From positions 1-48,887 of the forward strand of contig JAFUNF010000023.1 of the NCBI GenBank assembly GCA_017473085.1: DNA of 48,887 nt, read 5' to 3'. The notes beneath the pieces were generated by a model that searched no databases, had not been told where the DNA came from, and saw only the letters and a program-made list of their open reading frames with translations. Every line of letters starts with the position of its first letter. The first letter of the stretch is position 1. A program made the position numbers and the translations under genes. The stretch comes from Clostridia bacterium (GTDB lineage Bacteria > Bacillota > Clostridia > Oscillospirales > CAG-272). Positions 38,602-46,335 of the stretch are shown piece after piece.

Positions 38602-40584
38602 TTGTTTATAAAGGAAGAAAACGCATTAATTCGCTTTTTTAACTCGGAGCTTGTAAGGATTGAGCCTTGGGGCAAAAGCTCCTTGCGTGTAAGGGCAACA
38701 CCAAATGCAAGGCTTGATGATGAGAAAAGAGCCTTGCTTGATATAAATAATGAAAAGGCAGATATTGAAATTTTTGAAAATAGTGCCTCAATTACAAATG
38801 GAAAAATAAGAGCAGAAATAGATAAAAATGGTAAGATTACCTTTTACAAGGAGGACAAAAAAATTCTTGAGGAGGCACTAAGGCTTAATCCCTTAAAGAC
38901 TCCTGCAAGATTTTTCAAGGCTAACCACTTGGGAAAATACCAGCTTACTATGTCCTTTGAATCAGTTCCTGAGGAAAAGATTTTCGGTATGGGTCAGTAT
39001 CAACAGGAGCTTTTGAATTTAAAGGGCTGTGTCCTTGAGCTTGCTCATAGAAACTCACAGGCAAGCGTGCCCTTTTACCTTTCAAGCCTTGGCTACGGCT
39101 TTCTTTGGAATTTGCCTGCTATTGGAGAGGCTATCTTTGGTAGGAATATAACTAAATTCAAGGCAGAGTCAACAGACGTGCTTGACTATTTGATTATAGC
39201 CGAGGACACACCCTCAAAGATAGTTGAGACCTATATGGAGGCAGTAGGTAAGCCACCTATGATGCCAGATTATGCCTTAGGACTTTGGCAATCTAAGCTT
39301 CGTTACAGCACACAAGAGGAGCTAATGGGGGTTGCAAGAAAATATAAGGAGCTTGGTATTCCCCTGTCCGTTATCGTGTGCGATTTCTTCCATTGGCCAC
39401 ATCAAGGGGACTATCGCTTTGACTACGACTATTTTCCAAGTCCAGAGGAAATGACTAAGGAGCTTGCCGAAATGGGCACAGAGCTTATGGTGTCCGTTTG
39501 GCCAACCATTGAAAAGGGTAGCGAAAGCTATGAGGAAATGCTTGAGGGTGGTATGCTTACCAAAAACGAAAGAGGCTCCTTTATGCAAATGGATTGCGTA
39601 CAGCCTGCCATTTTTTACGATGCAACTAACCCACAGACGAGAAAATACGTTTGGAACAAGATAAAGAAAAATTACTACGACAAGGGTATTCGCCTTTTCT
39701 GGCTTGACGAGGCAGAGCCTGAGTATATGACCTATGATTTTGACAATCACAGATATTACAAGGGCCACTGTGCCGAGGTTGGAAACCTTTACCCTGTTGA
39801 TTACGTAAAGGGCTTCAGAGAGGGACTTTTAGAGGCAGGAGAAAAGGAAACTGTATGCCTTATTCGTTGTGCTTGGGCAGGTAGTGCCAAGTATGGTGCT
39901 CTTGTTTGGAGTGGAGATATTATGCCTACCTTTGAGGCGCTAAGATGTCAGATAAGGGCAGGGCTAAATATGGCAATTGCAGGTATTCCTTGGTGGACCA
40001 CTGACATTGGTGGCTTTGATGAGGGAGACCCAAATGATAAGGACTATCGTGAGCTTGTTGTAAGATGGTTCCAATACGCAACCTTTTTGCCTGTACTTCG
40101 TATGCACGGCTATCGTGCACCCTATATTCCTGCAAAGGAGGGAGCAACAGGGGCAGGACAATGCTTTAGTGGTGGAGATAACGAGCTTTGGTCCTATGGC
40201 GAGGACAATTTTGAAATTATGAGGTCCTACGTTTTCTTGCGTGAAAGACTAAAGCCATACATTAAGGAGTTAATGGCACTTGCTCACAAAAATGGTACAC
40301 CACCTACAAGACCACTATTTTATGATTTTCCAGAGGATGAAAAATGCTGGGAGATAGAGGACCAATTTATGTTTGGCAGTGACCTTTTGGTTTGTCCTGT
40401 ATGCTATCTTGGAAAAAGGACAAGGGAGGTATATTTGCCAAGTGGTGCTACTTGGATTGATGGTTTTTCTGGCGTGGAAATTCAAGGGGGAGTGTCTATA
40501 ATTGTAGATGCGCCTATTGAGAAAATACCTGTATTTATAAGAAAGGGTAGTCACTTAACAAGGGAGCTATTTAAGGGAGAATAA
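38602..40584 (+). CDS. GH31 glycosidase, probable alpha-xylosidase
   Basis: A 660-residue family 31 glycoside hydrolase. The nucleophile region is RLFWLDEAEPEY (D near 368), the acid/base region WWTTDIGGFDEGD (D near 468), and substrate-pocket motifs are VCDFFHWPHQGDYRFDYDYF and RMHGYRAPY. The nucleophile context W-L-D-E-A-E resembles alpha-xylosidases, which remove xylose from xyloglucan or isoprimeverose oligosaccharides; alpha-glucosidase activity cannot be excluded. There is no signal peptide, so it is cytosolic. Translation starts at TTG 38602, 8 nt after a perfect AGGAGG. The stop codon is one base before the GH3 ATG. Both genes share the AraC-controlled promoter. Confidence 0.92.
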   Translation: MFIKEENALIRFFNSELVRIEPWGKSSLRVRATPNARLDDEKRALLDINNEKADIEIFENSASITNGKIRAEIDKNGKITFYKEDKKILEEALRLNPLKTPARFFKANHLGKYQLTMSFESVPEEKIFGMGQYQQELLNLKGCVLELAHRNSQASVPFYLSSLGYGFLWNLPAIGEAIFGRNITKFKAESTDVLDYLIIAEDTPSKIVETYMEAVGKPPMMPDYALGLWQSKLRYSTQEELMGVARKYKELGIPLSVIVCDFFHWPHQGDYRFDYDYFPSPEEMTKELAEMGTELMVSVWPTIEKGSESYEEMLEGGMLTKNERGSFMQMDCVQPAIFYDATNPQTRKYVWNKIKKNYYDKGIRLFWLDEAEPEYMTYDFDNHRYYKGHCAEVGNLYPVDYVKGFREGLLEAGEKETVCLIRCAWAGSAKYGALVWSGDIMPTFEALRCQIRAGLNMAIAGIPWWTTDIGGFDEGDPNDKDYRELVVRWFQYATFLPVLRMHGYRAPYIPAKEGATGAGQCFSGGDNELWSYGEDNFEIMRSYVFLRERLKPYIKELMALAHKNGTPPTRPLFYDFPEDEKCWEIEDQFMFGSDLLVCPVCYLGKRTREVYLPSGATWIDGFSGVEIQGGVSIIVDAPIEKIPVFIRKGSHLTRELFKGE

Positions 40585-40585
40585 T

Positions 40586-42715
40586 ATGGCAAACGTAAAG
40601 GAAAAATACAAAAAGGAATTTGAAAGGCGAGCAAGAGCCTTAGTTTCTCAAATGACCCTTGAGGAAAAGATTTCTCAAATGGTAAACAAGGCAGTTGAGA
40701 TTGAGCGTTTAGGTATTAAGGAGTACGACTGGTGGAACGAGGCACTTCACGGAGTTGCAAGGGCAGGAGTTGCTACTGTGTTTCCACAGGCTATTGCCTT
40801 AGGTGCTACCTTTGATGCTGACCTTGTTGAAAGGGTTGGCGACGTAATTTCAACCGAGGCGAGAGCAAAATACAACGCTTCGCAAAGAATAAAGGATTAC
40901 AAGGGCTACAAGGGTCTTACCTTTTGGTCACCTAACGTGAATATTTTCCGTGACCCACGCTGGGGCAGAGGTCACGAAACCTATGGTGAGGACCCCTATC
41001 TTACCTCAAGAATTGGCGTTGCCTTTATAAACGGACTACAAGGCTATGACGAAAAATATCTGAAATCGGCAGGCTGTGCTAAGCATTATGCAGTACACTC
41101 AGGCCCTGAGGGCATAAGGAGTAGCTTTAATGCAAAGGTAAGTCAAAAAGACCTGTGGGAAACCTACCTCCCTGCCTTTGAGGCTTGCGTTAAGGAAGCA
41201 CAGGTTGAGGGCGTTATGGGTGCTTATAATCGTACAAATGACGAGCCTTGCTGTGGAAGTGCTACACTCCTAAAGGGTATTTTAAGAGATAAGTGGGGCT
41301 TTGACGGCTACGTAACCTCAGACTGTGAGGCTATAAGATATTTCCACGAGTATCACAAGGTAACAAGCGAGCCTATGGAATCGGTAAAGCTTGCAGTTGA
41401 AAATACCTGCGATTTAAACTGTGGCTGTATGTATCAGCACGCAGTTAATGCAGTAAAGAGTGGCGTGCTTGACGAAAAATTCGTTGACGAGTGCTGTGTC
41501 AGACTGTTTACAACAAGAATGAAGCTGGGCGAGTTTGATAAGTCAACCCCTTGGGACAATATCCCTTATTCAGTTGTGGCTTGTCCTGAGCACAGAGCCT
41601 TAGCGCTTGAGAGTGCAAAAAAGAGCATTGTCCTACTTAAAAACAACGGGGTATTGCCACTTGACAAGAAAAAAATCAGGTCCGTTGGCGTAATCGGACC
41701 TAATGCAGATAACAGAGTAGCACTTCAAGGTAACTACTGTGGAACAGCCACAAGATATGTAACAGTTCTTGAGGGAATACAGGATTTGTGCGAAAAAGAG
41801 GGGGTACGTGTCTATTATTCACAGGGCTGTGACCTTGTAAAGCCATCTACCTATTGGTACGAAAATGACAGACTTGACGAGGTAAGAGAGCTTTGTCGTG
41901 AGTGTGACGTTATAATTGGTGTGTTCGGTCTTGACGAAACCTTAGAGGGCGAGGAAATGCCAGGTGGACTTGGTATGCAGGGCGACAAGCCTGACCTTAA
42001 ATTCCCAGGTATTCAAAACGAGATTATGAAGGAAATTTCCCAAAATGCGAAAAAATCCGTGCTTGTTTGTATGACAGGTAGTGCTATGGATTTGAGTGAG
42101 CAAAACGAGGATTTTGATGCAATAATTCAAGGCTGGTACCCTGGCGAAAAGGGTGGCGAGGCATTAGCTAAGGCTATATTTGGCGAATACTCCTTTGAGG
42201 GTAAGCTACCTCTGACCTTCTACAAAAAGACCGAGGACGTGCCTGATTTTGTAGATTATTCTATGAAGGGACGCACTTATAGATATATTGATAAGGAGCC
42301 ACTTTACCCCTTTGGCTTTGGTCTTTCATACAATGAATACCAAATTGATGCAAAATTCAACGGAGATGTTGAAAATGGTATAGATATTGATGTGACTATT
42401 GAAAACAAGGGTGCTTATGAGGGTAGCGAGGTTGTGCAGGTGTATGTTAAGGCACTAAGAGAAAACACGCCAAATGCTACACTTAAGGCGTTTAAGAGGG
42501 TGGAGCTTAGGCCAAGCGAGAAAAAGTCAATCAAGCTACACCTGAGCCCTTGTGATTTTGGCTTCTACAACGAAGAGGGCAAGCTTGTAGTTGAAGCAGG
42601 CGAGTATGAAATTTACGTTGGAAACAGACAACCCGACTGTCGCTCTGAGGTGCTTTTGCCAACTGAAATTATTAAGCTTAAAGTGGAGTGTAAGAAAAAC
42701 ATAGCTTTTGATTGA
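40586..42715 (+). CDS. GH3 glycosidase, probable beta-xylosidase
   Basis: A 709-residue family 3 glycoside hydrolase. Layout: (beta/alpha)8 barrel with KYNASQRIKDYKGYKGLTFW, then SPNVNIFRDPRWGRGHETYGEDPYL, and nucleophile loop GYVTSDCEAI (D about 246). A beta-sandwich domain follows with ESAKKSIVLLKNNGVLPL and the E-rich loop ETLEGEEMPGGLGMQGDKPDL that likely supplies the acid/base. A C-terminal fibronectin-type domain ends it. The loop sequences fit beta-xylosidases that trim xylo-oligosaccharides to xylose. It lacks a signal peptide and is cytosolic. GGGAGAATAAT gives its ribosome site, and it is coupled to GH31 by a 1-bp gap. Confidence 0.93.
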   Translation: MANVKEKYKKEFERRARALVSQMTLEEKISQMVNKAVEIERLGIKEYDWWNEALHGVARAGVATVFPQAIALGATFDADLVERVGDVISTEARAKYNASQRIKDYKGYKGLTFWSPNVNIFRDPRWGRGHETYGEDPYLTSRIGVAFINGLQGYDEKYLKSAGCAKHYAVHSGPEGIRSSFNAKVSQKDLWETYLPAFEACVKEAQVEGVMGAYNRTNDEPCCGSATLLKGILRDKWGFDGYVTSDCEAIRYFHEYHKVTSEPMESVKLAVENTCDLNCGCMYQHAVNAVKSGVLDEKFVDECCVRLFTTRMKLGEFDKSTPWDNIPYSVVACPEHRALALESAKKSIVLLKNNGVLPLDKKKIRSVGVIGPNADNRVALQGNYCGTATRYVTVLEGIQDLCEKEGVRVYYSQGCDLVKPSTYWYENDRLDEVRELCRECDVIIGVFGLDETLEGEEMPGGLGMQGDKPDLKFPGIQNEIMKEISQNAKKSVLVCMTGSAMDLSEQNEDFDAIIQGWYPGEKGGEALAKAIFGEYSFEGKLPLTFYKKTEDVPDFVDYSMKGRTYRYIDKEPLYPFGFGLSYNEYQIDAKFNGDVENGIDIDVTIENKGAYEGSEVVQVYVKALRENTPNATLKAFKRVELRPSEKKSIKLHLSPCDFGFYNEEGKLVVEAGEYEIYVGNRQPDCRSEVLLPTEIIKLKVECKKNIAFD

Positions 42716-42803
42716 ATACGCAATTAAATCCGTCTTTTTAAGACAAAATAAATCACCTTGTGATGAAGTCGCTTATGCGATGAATTCTGATTCGCAGGGT
42801 TAA
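42716..42803. repeat. short mini-hairpin string between GH3 and the next gene
   Basis: Small palindromes (ATCAC/GTGAT, TCGC/GCGA, GATTCTGATTC region) are joined by GATGAA-type linkers, the degenerate form of the array at 22070. It precedes the shared terminator. Confidence 0.5.
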
Positions 42804-42832
42804 AAAAAGCCGACCTTTGAAGTCGGCTTTTT
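42804..42832. terminator. bidirectional terminator
   Basis: AAAAAGCCGAC pairs with GTCGGCTTTTT around a 7-nt loop, with T-runs on both strands. It separates the convergent GH3 and secreted LRR genes. Confidence 0.88.
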
Positions 42833-42834
42833 AG

Positions 42835-44403
42835 TTATGCTTGAGATTGGTTTTTTAACGTATTCAACGTAGTAGCACTTGCGTTATCCAACGTCTTATC
42901 GTTATCGAGGTAAGCTACATTATTACCTATAATTGCGTACGCACAGCAGTATAATTCTGTATCGGCATAATCAGTAAGTCCATTTATTTTCATTTCAAAA
43001 ATATCGTAGCTTCTGTCGGTCATATCAACGAATGCAACCTTTTGATTAGCTACTGTGCCGTCTGCTGAAATCAGGTTACCTGTGTCTGTATTTAGCTCTG
43101 CCCTTGATACGGCAGCAACAAGACCGAAATTAATCTTGCCGAAAATCTGCTCATATTTTTCAATCAGATTTCGATTTATTGCAAAGCCCTGTAAAATTGA
43201 GCTTCCCGAAACAGAGTAGCCCTTACATACGAATAGACTGTCTACTGTTTCCGAGCTTACTATATGACCACAATTACGTGAGCATCCTGTTGAAACTGTC
43301 ATCTCACTTAAATATTTTTCGCCGTCAAAGGAGATGAGCTTTTCGTCAGAAACAGTATGCTCATTTCCGTAAAATGCAGAGCATTTGTTGTAGTTATATA
43401 CAATGTTCCAGCCACTTGTTGGGATATATTCGCTATCAGCAATAGCGGTGTCGTGCTCAACGAGAGTAGCATTTGTAAAAATAGGTGTATCGCTTTGAGC
43501 CTTATCAATTAAAGCCTGAGCCTGCTCCTTAGTGCCTGTATAGAAGATTACACCCTTAACAAGTCTTGTACCTGTCCAGCCGTTTAACCTTCCTCTTTCT
43601 ATTGTTTCAAGGTTAGCAAAAAGCTTTTCAGAGGCATAGATGCTGATAGGACCATCTGTATAAGAGAAGTTACCACCATCACTGCCATATGCGTCAACTA
43701 CGGCAGCTGCACCGAAATCGGCTAAATTCTCACCAGCATATAAAACCGAAAGATTTGTAAAGGAGCTGTGAAAGGCTTTTTTGTCAATGGTAGTCATTTG
43801 ATTAGAGAATTTCACTATTTTAATGTTAGTTGAACTAGTAAATGAATCAGCAGGTAAAACTGCAGAAAAGCCATCGTCAAATACAAGCTCCTCAAGAGCA
43901 GAGCTATTTTTTATAATCAGGGTTCCAATAGTTGTAACATTTTTAGGAATATTTAACTTTTGAAGCTTCTTATTATTATAGAAACAACCGTATTCCAATG
44001 TTGTAAGCTGAGAATCAGGTGAAAACTTAATTTCAACAAGGCTACTTGTTTGAGAAAGCACACCACAGTTAGGCGCAATTAAAATATTGTCAGGAACTTC
44101 AATTCTAACCACGCTATTTTTGGTGTATTCCACACCATTTGCGTTTTTAATGCGAGTAAAGTCATATGCAAATTTAGTAGCATTAGTTACCACATATCTT
44201 GCAGGATAGGTGTGATAGGTAACGCCGTCGCTATCTACTAAAACAACCCTTGCGTTTGTATCCTCGTTCATGTCTGTTAAATCAATTCCGTCAATTGATT
44301 CAAGCGCTCCGAATTCGTTTGTATCAGCTGCAAAAGCACTGAATGAAAGGATTAAGCAGAATAAAGTGCTCAGCCAAAGAGTAAATAAAAGCTTCTTTTT
44401 CAT
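42835..44403 (-). CDS. secreted LRR-like protein with conserved C-terminal domain (copy C)
   Basis: A 522-residue exported protein. The signal peptide is MKKKLLFTLWLSTLFCLILS plus FSAFA (1-25). It has fewer and more degenerate LRR_5 units than copies A and B (YGCFYNNKKLQKLNIPKNVT). The C-terminal domain is divergent but keeps C-S-A-F-Y-G-N-E-H, C-S-R-N-C, FGKINFGLVAAVS, NQKVAFVDMTDRSYDIFEMKI and YCCAYAI. It is monocistronic, with the promoter at 44445-44473 directly below a direct-repeat operator that it shares with the divergent AraC-type gene, the probable regulator. No anchor is seen. Confidence 0.83.
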   Translation of the reverse strand: MKKKLLFTLWLSTLFCLILSFSAFAADTNEFGALESIDGIDLTDMNEDTNARVVLVDSDGVTYHTYPARYVVTNATKFAYDFTRIKNANGVEYTKNSVVRIEVPDNILIAPNCGVLSQTSSLVEIKFSPDSQLTTLEYGCFYNNKKLQKLNIPKNVTTIGTLIIKNSSALEELVFDDGFSAVLPADSFTSSTNIKIVKFSNQMTTIDKKAFHSSFTNLSVLYAGENLADFGAAAVVDAYGSDGGNFSYTDGPISIYASEKLFANLETIERGRLNGWTGTRLVKGVIFYTGTKEQAQALIDKAQSDTPIFTNATLVEHDTAIADSEYIPTSGWNIVYNYNKCSAFYGNEHTVSDEKLISFDGEKYLSEMTVSTGCSRNCGHIVSSETVDSLFVCKGYSVSGSSILQGFAINRNLIEKYEQIFGKINFGLVAAVSRAELNTDTGNLISADGTVANQKVAFVDMTDRSYDIFEMKINGLTDYADTELYCCAYAIIGNNVAYLDNDKTLDNASATTLNTLKNQSQA

Positions 44404-44444
44404 AAATATCTCCTTTTAGTAATATTTGACTTTTATCTAATTTT

Positions 44445-44507
44445 ATGATACAATAAAATAAATACATATACAAGGTATTATTTAACAAAAAAATTGTATT
44501 ATTTGAC
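44445..44507 (-). promoter_or_regulatory. promoter of secreted LRR copy C with direct-repeat operator
   Basis: Minus strand: -35 TTGTAT (44468-44473), 17-bp spacer, -10 TATCAT (44445-44450). Just upstream are two direct repeats GTATTATTT[A/G]AC at 44475-44486 and 44496-44507. They are exactly 21 bp apart, two helical turns, as expected for an AraC-type dimer. The near copy touches the -35 box. Confidence 0.65.
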
Positions 44508-44515
44508 GGTGATAT

Positions 44516-45370
44516 ATGGAAAGTATTTATCATTATTTAAATGAAAACAGTGGAAACATAGGCGAAAAAAATGAGGGTAGCAGAGAATTATACTCCTTGC
44601 CCTTGATTGTAAATTGTGCTGGACGATGTATTGCATATAGTGGTGCTGTAAATGATAATCCAAAGGGGCGACTTGATTACTATCTTATATATGTAATTTC
44701 AGGTGAGCTAAAGCTTTGTGACGGAGAAAGGACAATTTCAGCTGGTGCGTGTAGTACAGTTTTATATCCTCCGAAAACTGGTTATAAATTTTTCTCAAAC
44801 AGTAAAAATGATAGTAGCTTTTTGTGGGTTCACTTTACAGGGAGCAATGTGGAAAGGATACTAAGGGATTATGGCATAGAGCCCTTTCCGTGTATTCAAA
44901 AAACTAATGCTCAAAATAGCATATCTACAAAGTTTAAAAGACTTTTTGACGGCTTTGCAAAAAATGACCATCTCAGAGAAAGAGATTTGTCCGCATTGCT
45001 TGACAGATTGCTTATAGAGGTATCAAGGTCGATTGAAAGCCTGAAAACAGACAGTCTAAGCCTTTCAAGGTCAATAAGATATATAAACGAGTATTTTACC
45101 TCTCCTATAAAGATAACGGAGCTGGCAAAAATGGAAAAAATGTGTATGACCACGTATAATCTTAAATTCAAAAAGCAATTGGGTATTCCACCGACAAAAT
45201 ACATAATTAAGCTTCGTGTGGATTTAGCTAAGGAGCTTCTTTCACAAACGTCAAGGCCTGTCAAGGAAATAGGCGAGCTTTGTGGATATTATGACATAAA
45301 TTTTTTCAGCAAGGTTTTTAAGGAAAACGTAGGTGTGTCTCCCTTGACTTATAGGAAGCAACACGAATGA
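44516..45370 (+). CDS. AraC family regulator (second)
   Basis: A 284-residue regulator. The N-terminal arabinose-binding/cupin-like part (YYLIYVISGELKLCDGERTI and SAGACSTVLYPPKTGYKFFS, about 50-100) precedes two helix-turn-helix motifs (about 190-284: ITELAKMEKMCMTTYNLKFKK and VKEIGELCGYYDINFFSKVFK). It is divergent from the secreted LRR copy C and the direct repeats between them fit its binding mode. The ligand is not known; a glycan-derived sugar is a reasonable guess from the neighbourhood. ATG 44516 follows a weak GACGGTGAT ribosome site. Confidence 0.9.
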   Translation: MESIYHYLNENSGNIGEKNEGSRELYSLPLIVNCAGRCIAYSGAVNDNPKGRLDYYLIYVISGELKLCDGERTISAGACSTVLYPPKTGYKFFSNSKNDSSFLWVHFTGSNVERILRDYGIEPFPCIQKTNAQNSISTKFKRLFDGFAKNDHLRERDLSALLDRLLIEVSRSIESLKTDSLSLSRSIRYINEYFTSPIKITELAKMEKMCMTTYNLKFKKQLGIPPTKYIIKLRVDLAKELLSQTSRPVKEIGELCGYYDINFFSKVFKENVGVSPLTYRKQHE

Positions 45371-45407
45371 AAACTGATTACACACTGCATATAAGGTTAT
45401 ACAAACA

Positions 45408-45556
45408 AAGAGAGAACGTTTTGACGCGTCCTCTCTTTTTTGCTAATATAAAAGTTATATTTTATTCGCTCAAGCTTGACTTTGACCAGGTGGCAATGTC
45501 ATTTGTCAAGGGCAAATAGCTTGGCGTGATACTCCAAGCGAAGTATCACGCCAAGC
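45408..45556. repeat. composite hairpin repeat element, short copy 3
   Basis: The element starts with GAGAGAACG...CGTCCTCTC (the shortened first hairpin) followed by TTTTTTGCTAATATAAAAGTTATATT. It ends in a perfect 16-bp stem AGCTTGGCGTGATACT/AGTATCACGCCAAGCT (45518-45556), the equivalent of the terminal hairpin in the other copies. The internal small-palindrome string is nearly missing. It lies between the AraC-type gene and the convergent XRE gene. Confidence 0.68.
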
Positions 45557-45564
45557 TCCCTGTT

Positions 45565-45777
45565 TTATTTATAGCGCTCTGGATTGTTAGTCTCTCCTAA
45601 TAGATAGTCGATGCTTGTGCTGTAGAACCTTGCAAGCTTAATGAGTATGTCGGTTGGAATGTCGTTTTCGCCAGTTTCATACTTGGAGTAGCCAGTTTGT
45701 GACATACCAAGCATTTTAGCAATTTGTGTTTGCGTTAGGTCCTTGTCTTCGCGTAAATCACGAATACGCTTATACAT
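45565..45777 (-). CDS. small XRE-family helix-turn-helix regulator
   Basis: A 70-residue Cro/CI-type DNA-binding protein consisting only of the five-helix HTH_3 domain: IRDLREDKDLTQTQIAKMLGMSQTGYSKYETG, then IPTDILIKLARFYSTSIDYLLG. Such one-domain proteins control plasmid-, phage- or housekeeping-related genes. No phage or plasmid genes adjoin it. GAAAGGGTG lies upstream of the ATG. The spacer above it has GTAC-flanked and CCTAA-containing repeats that may be its operator. Confidence 0.88.
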   Translation of the reverse strand: MYKRIRDLREDKDLTQTQIAKMLGMSQTGYSKYETGENDIPTDILIKLARFYSTSIDYLLGETNNPERYK

Positions 45778-46089
45778 AAAAACACCCTTTCTAAATTTTT
45801 ATAAGGCGTTAGGCTTTTTAGCCTAAGTACATTATCATTGTACTATATTAAATTATGCGTTTTTTGTTTTTAACCTAAAAAATCCTAAGTTTTTTTGAAT
45901 AACACCCACATCAAGTAGCTAAAATTCATTAAAAATCCTTGAAAAATGGGGATAAAGTGGTGGATGATAGATTAAAAGTGCTGATATTTTGCGTAAATCG
46001 ACCTGATCGCTATTGTTATACCCTTATTATATCACTAAAATTCAATTGTGCAACAATGAAATATATGGATATTTAAAAGGTGTAACTGA
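45778..46089. other. gene-free spacer upstream of the XRE gene
   Basis: AT-rich, without a credible gene. GTAC-ATTATCATT-GTAC (about 45828-45844) is a near palindrome, and AACCTAAAAAATCCTAAG lies around 45873-45890; both are candidate regulator sites for the XRE gene. Nothing else is visible. Confidence 0.35.
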
Positions 46090-46118
46090 TTGACATAAAA
46101 CAAGGCTTGTGGTAAAAT
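46090..46118 (+). promoter_or_regulatory. SigA promoter of the GH92 gene
   Basis: Perfect -35 TTGACA (46090-46095), 17-bp spacer, -10 TAAAAT (46113-46118). The resulting leader of about 210 nt contains the hairpin array at 46160-46320. Confidence 0.78.
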
Positions 46119-46159
46119 AGATAAGGAAATATATCAAATTAAGACACAGGGTGAAGAAA

Positions 46160-46320
46160 AACCGACGTAGTCGGCTTTTCAGTTATGAGCCGACTATATC
46201 GGCGTTATGATTGACTACGTCAAGCTATGAATTTACTTCGTAAATGTTATGAGTTTATTTCATAAACGTTTGAAGTGAGTTGTTGATTTCATCCAAGGTG
46301 TGCCTTGGATTTCATTAAAG
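46160..46320. repeat. tandem mini-hairpin array with GTTATGA linkers in the GH92 leader
   Basis: Palindromes CCGAC/GTCGG, GCCGA/CGGC, TTGAC/GTCAA, ATTTAC/GTAAAT, GTTTAT/ATAAAC and ATCCAAGG/CCTTGGAT stand in a row. They are joined by (G)TTATGA or, in the last unit, GATTTCAT. The array lies inside the predicted 5' leader of the GH92 mRNA and ends about 15 nt before its start codon. Confidence 0.75.
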
Positions 46321-46335
46321 CAATGGGAGGATTCT

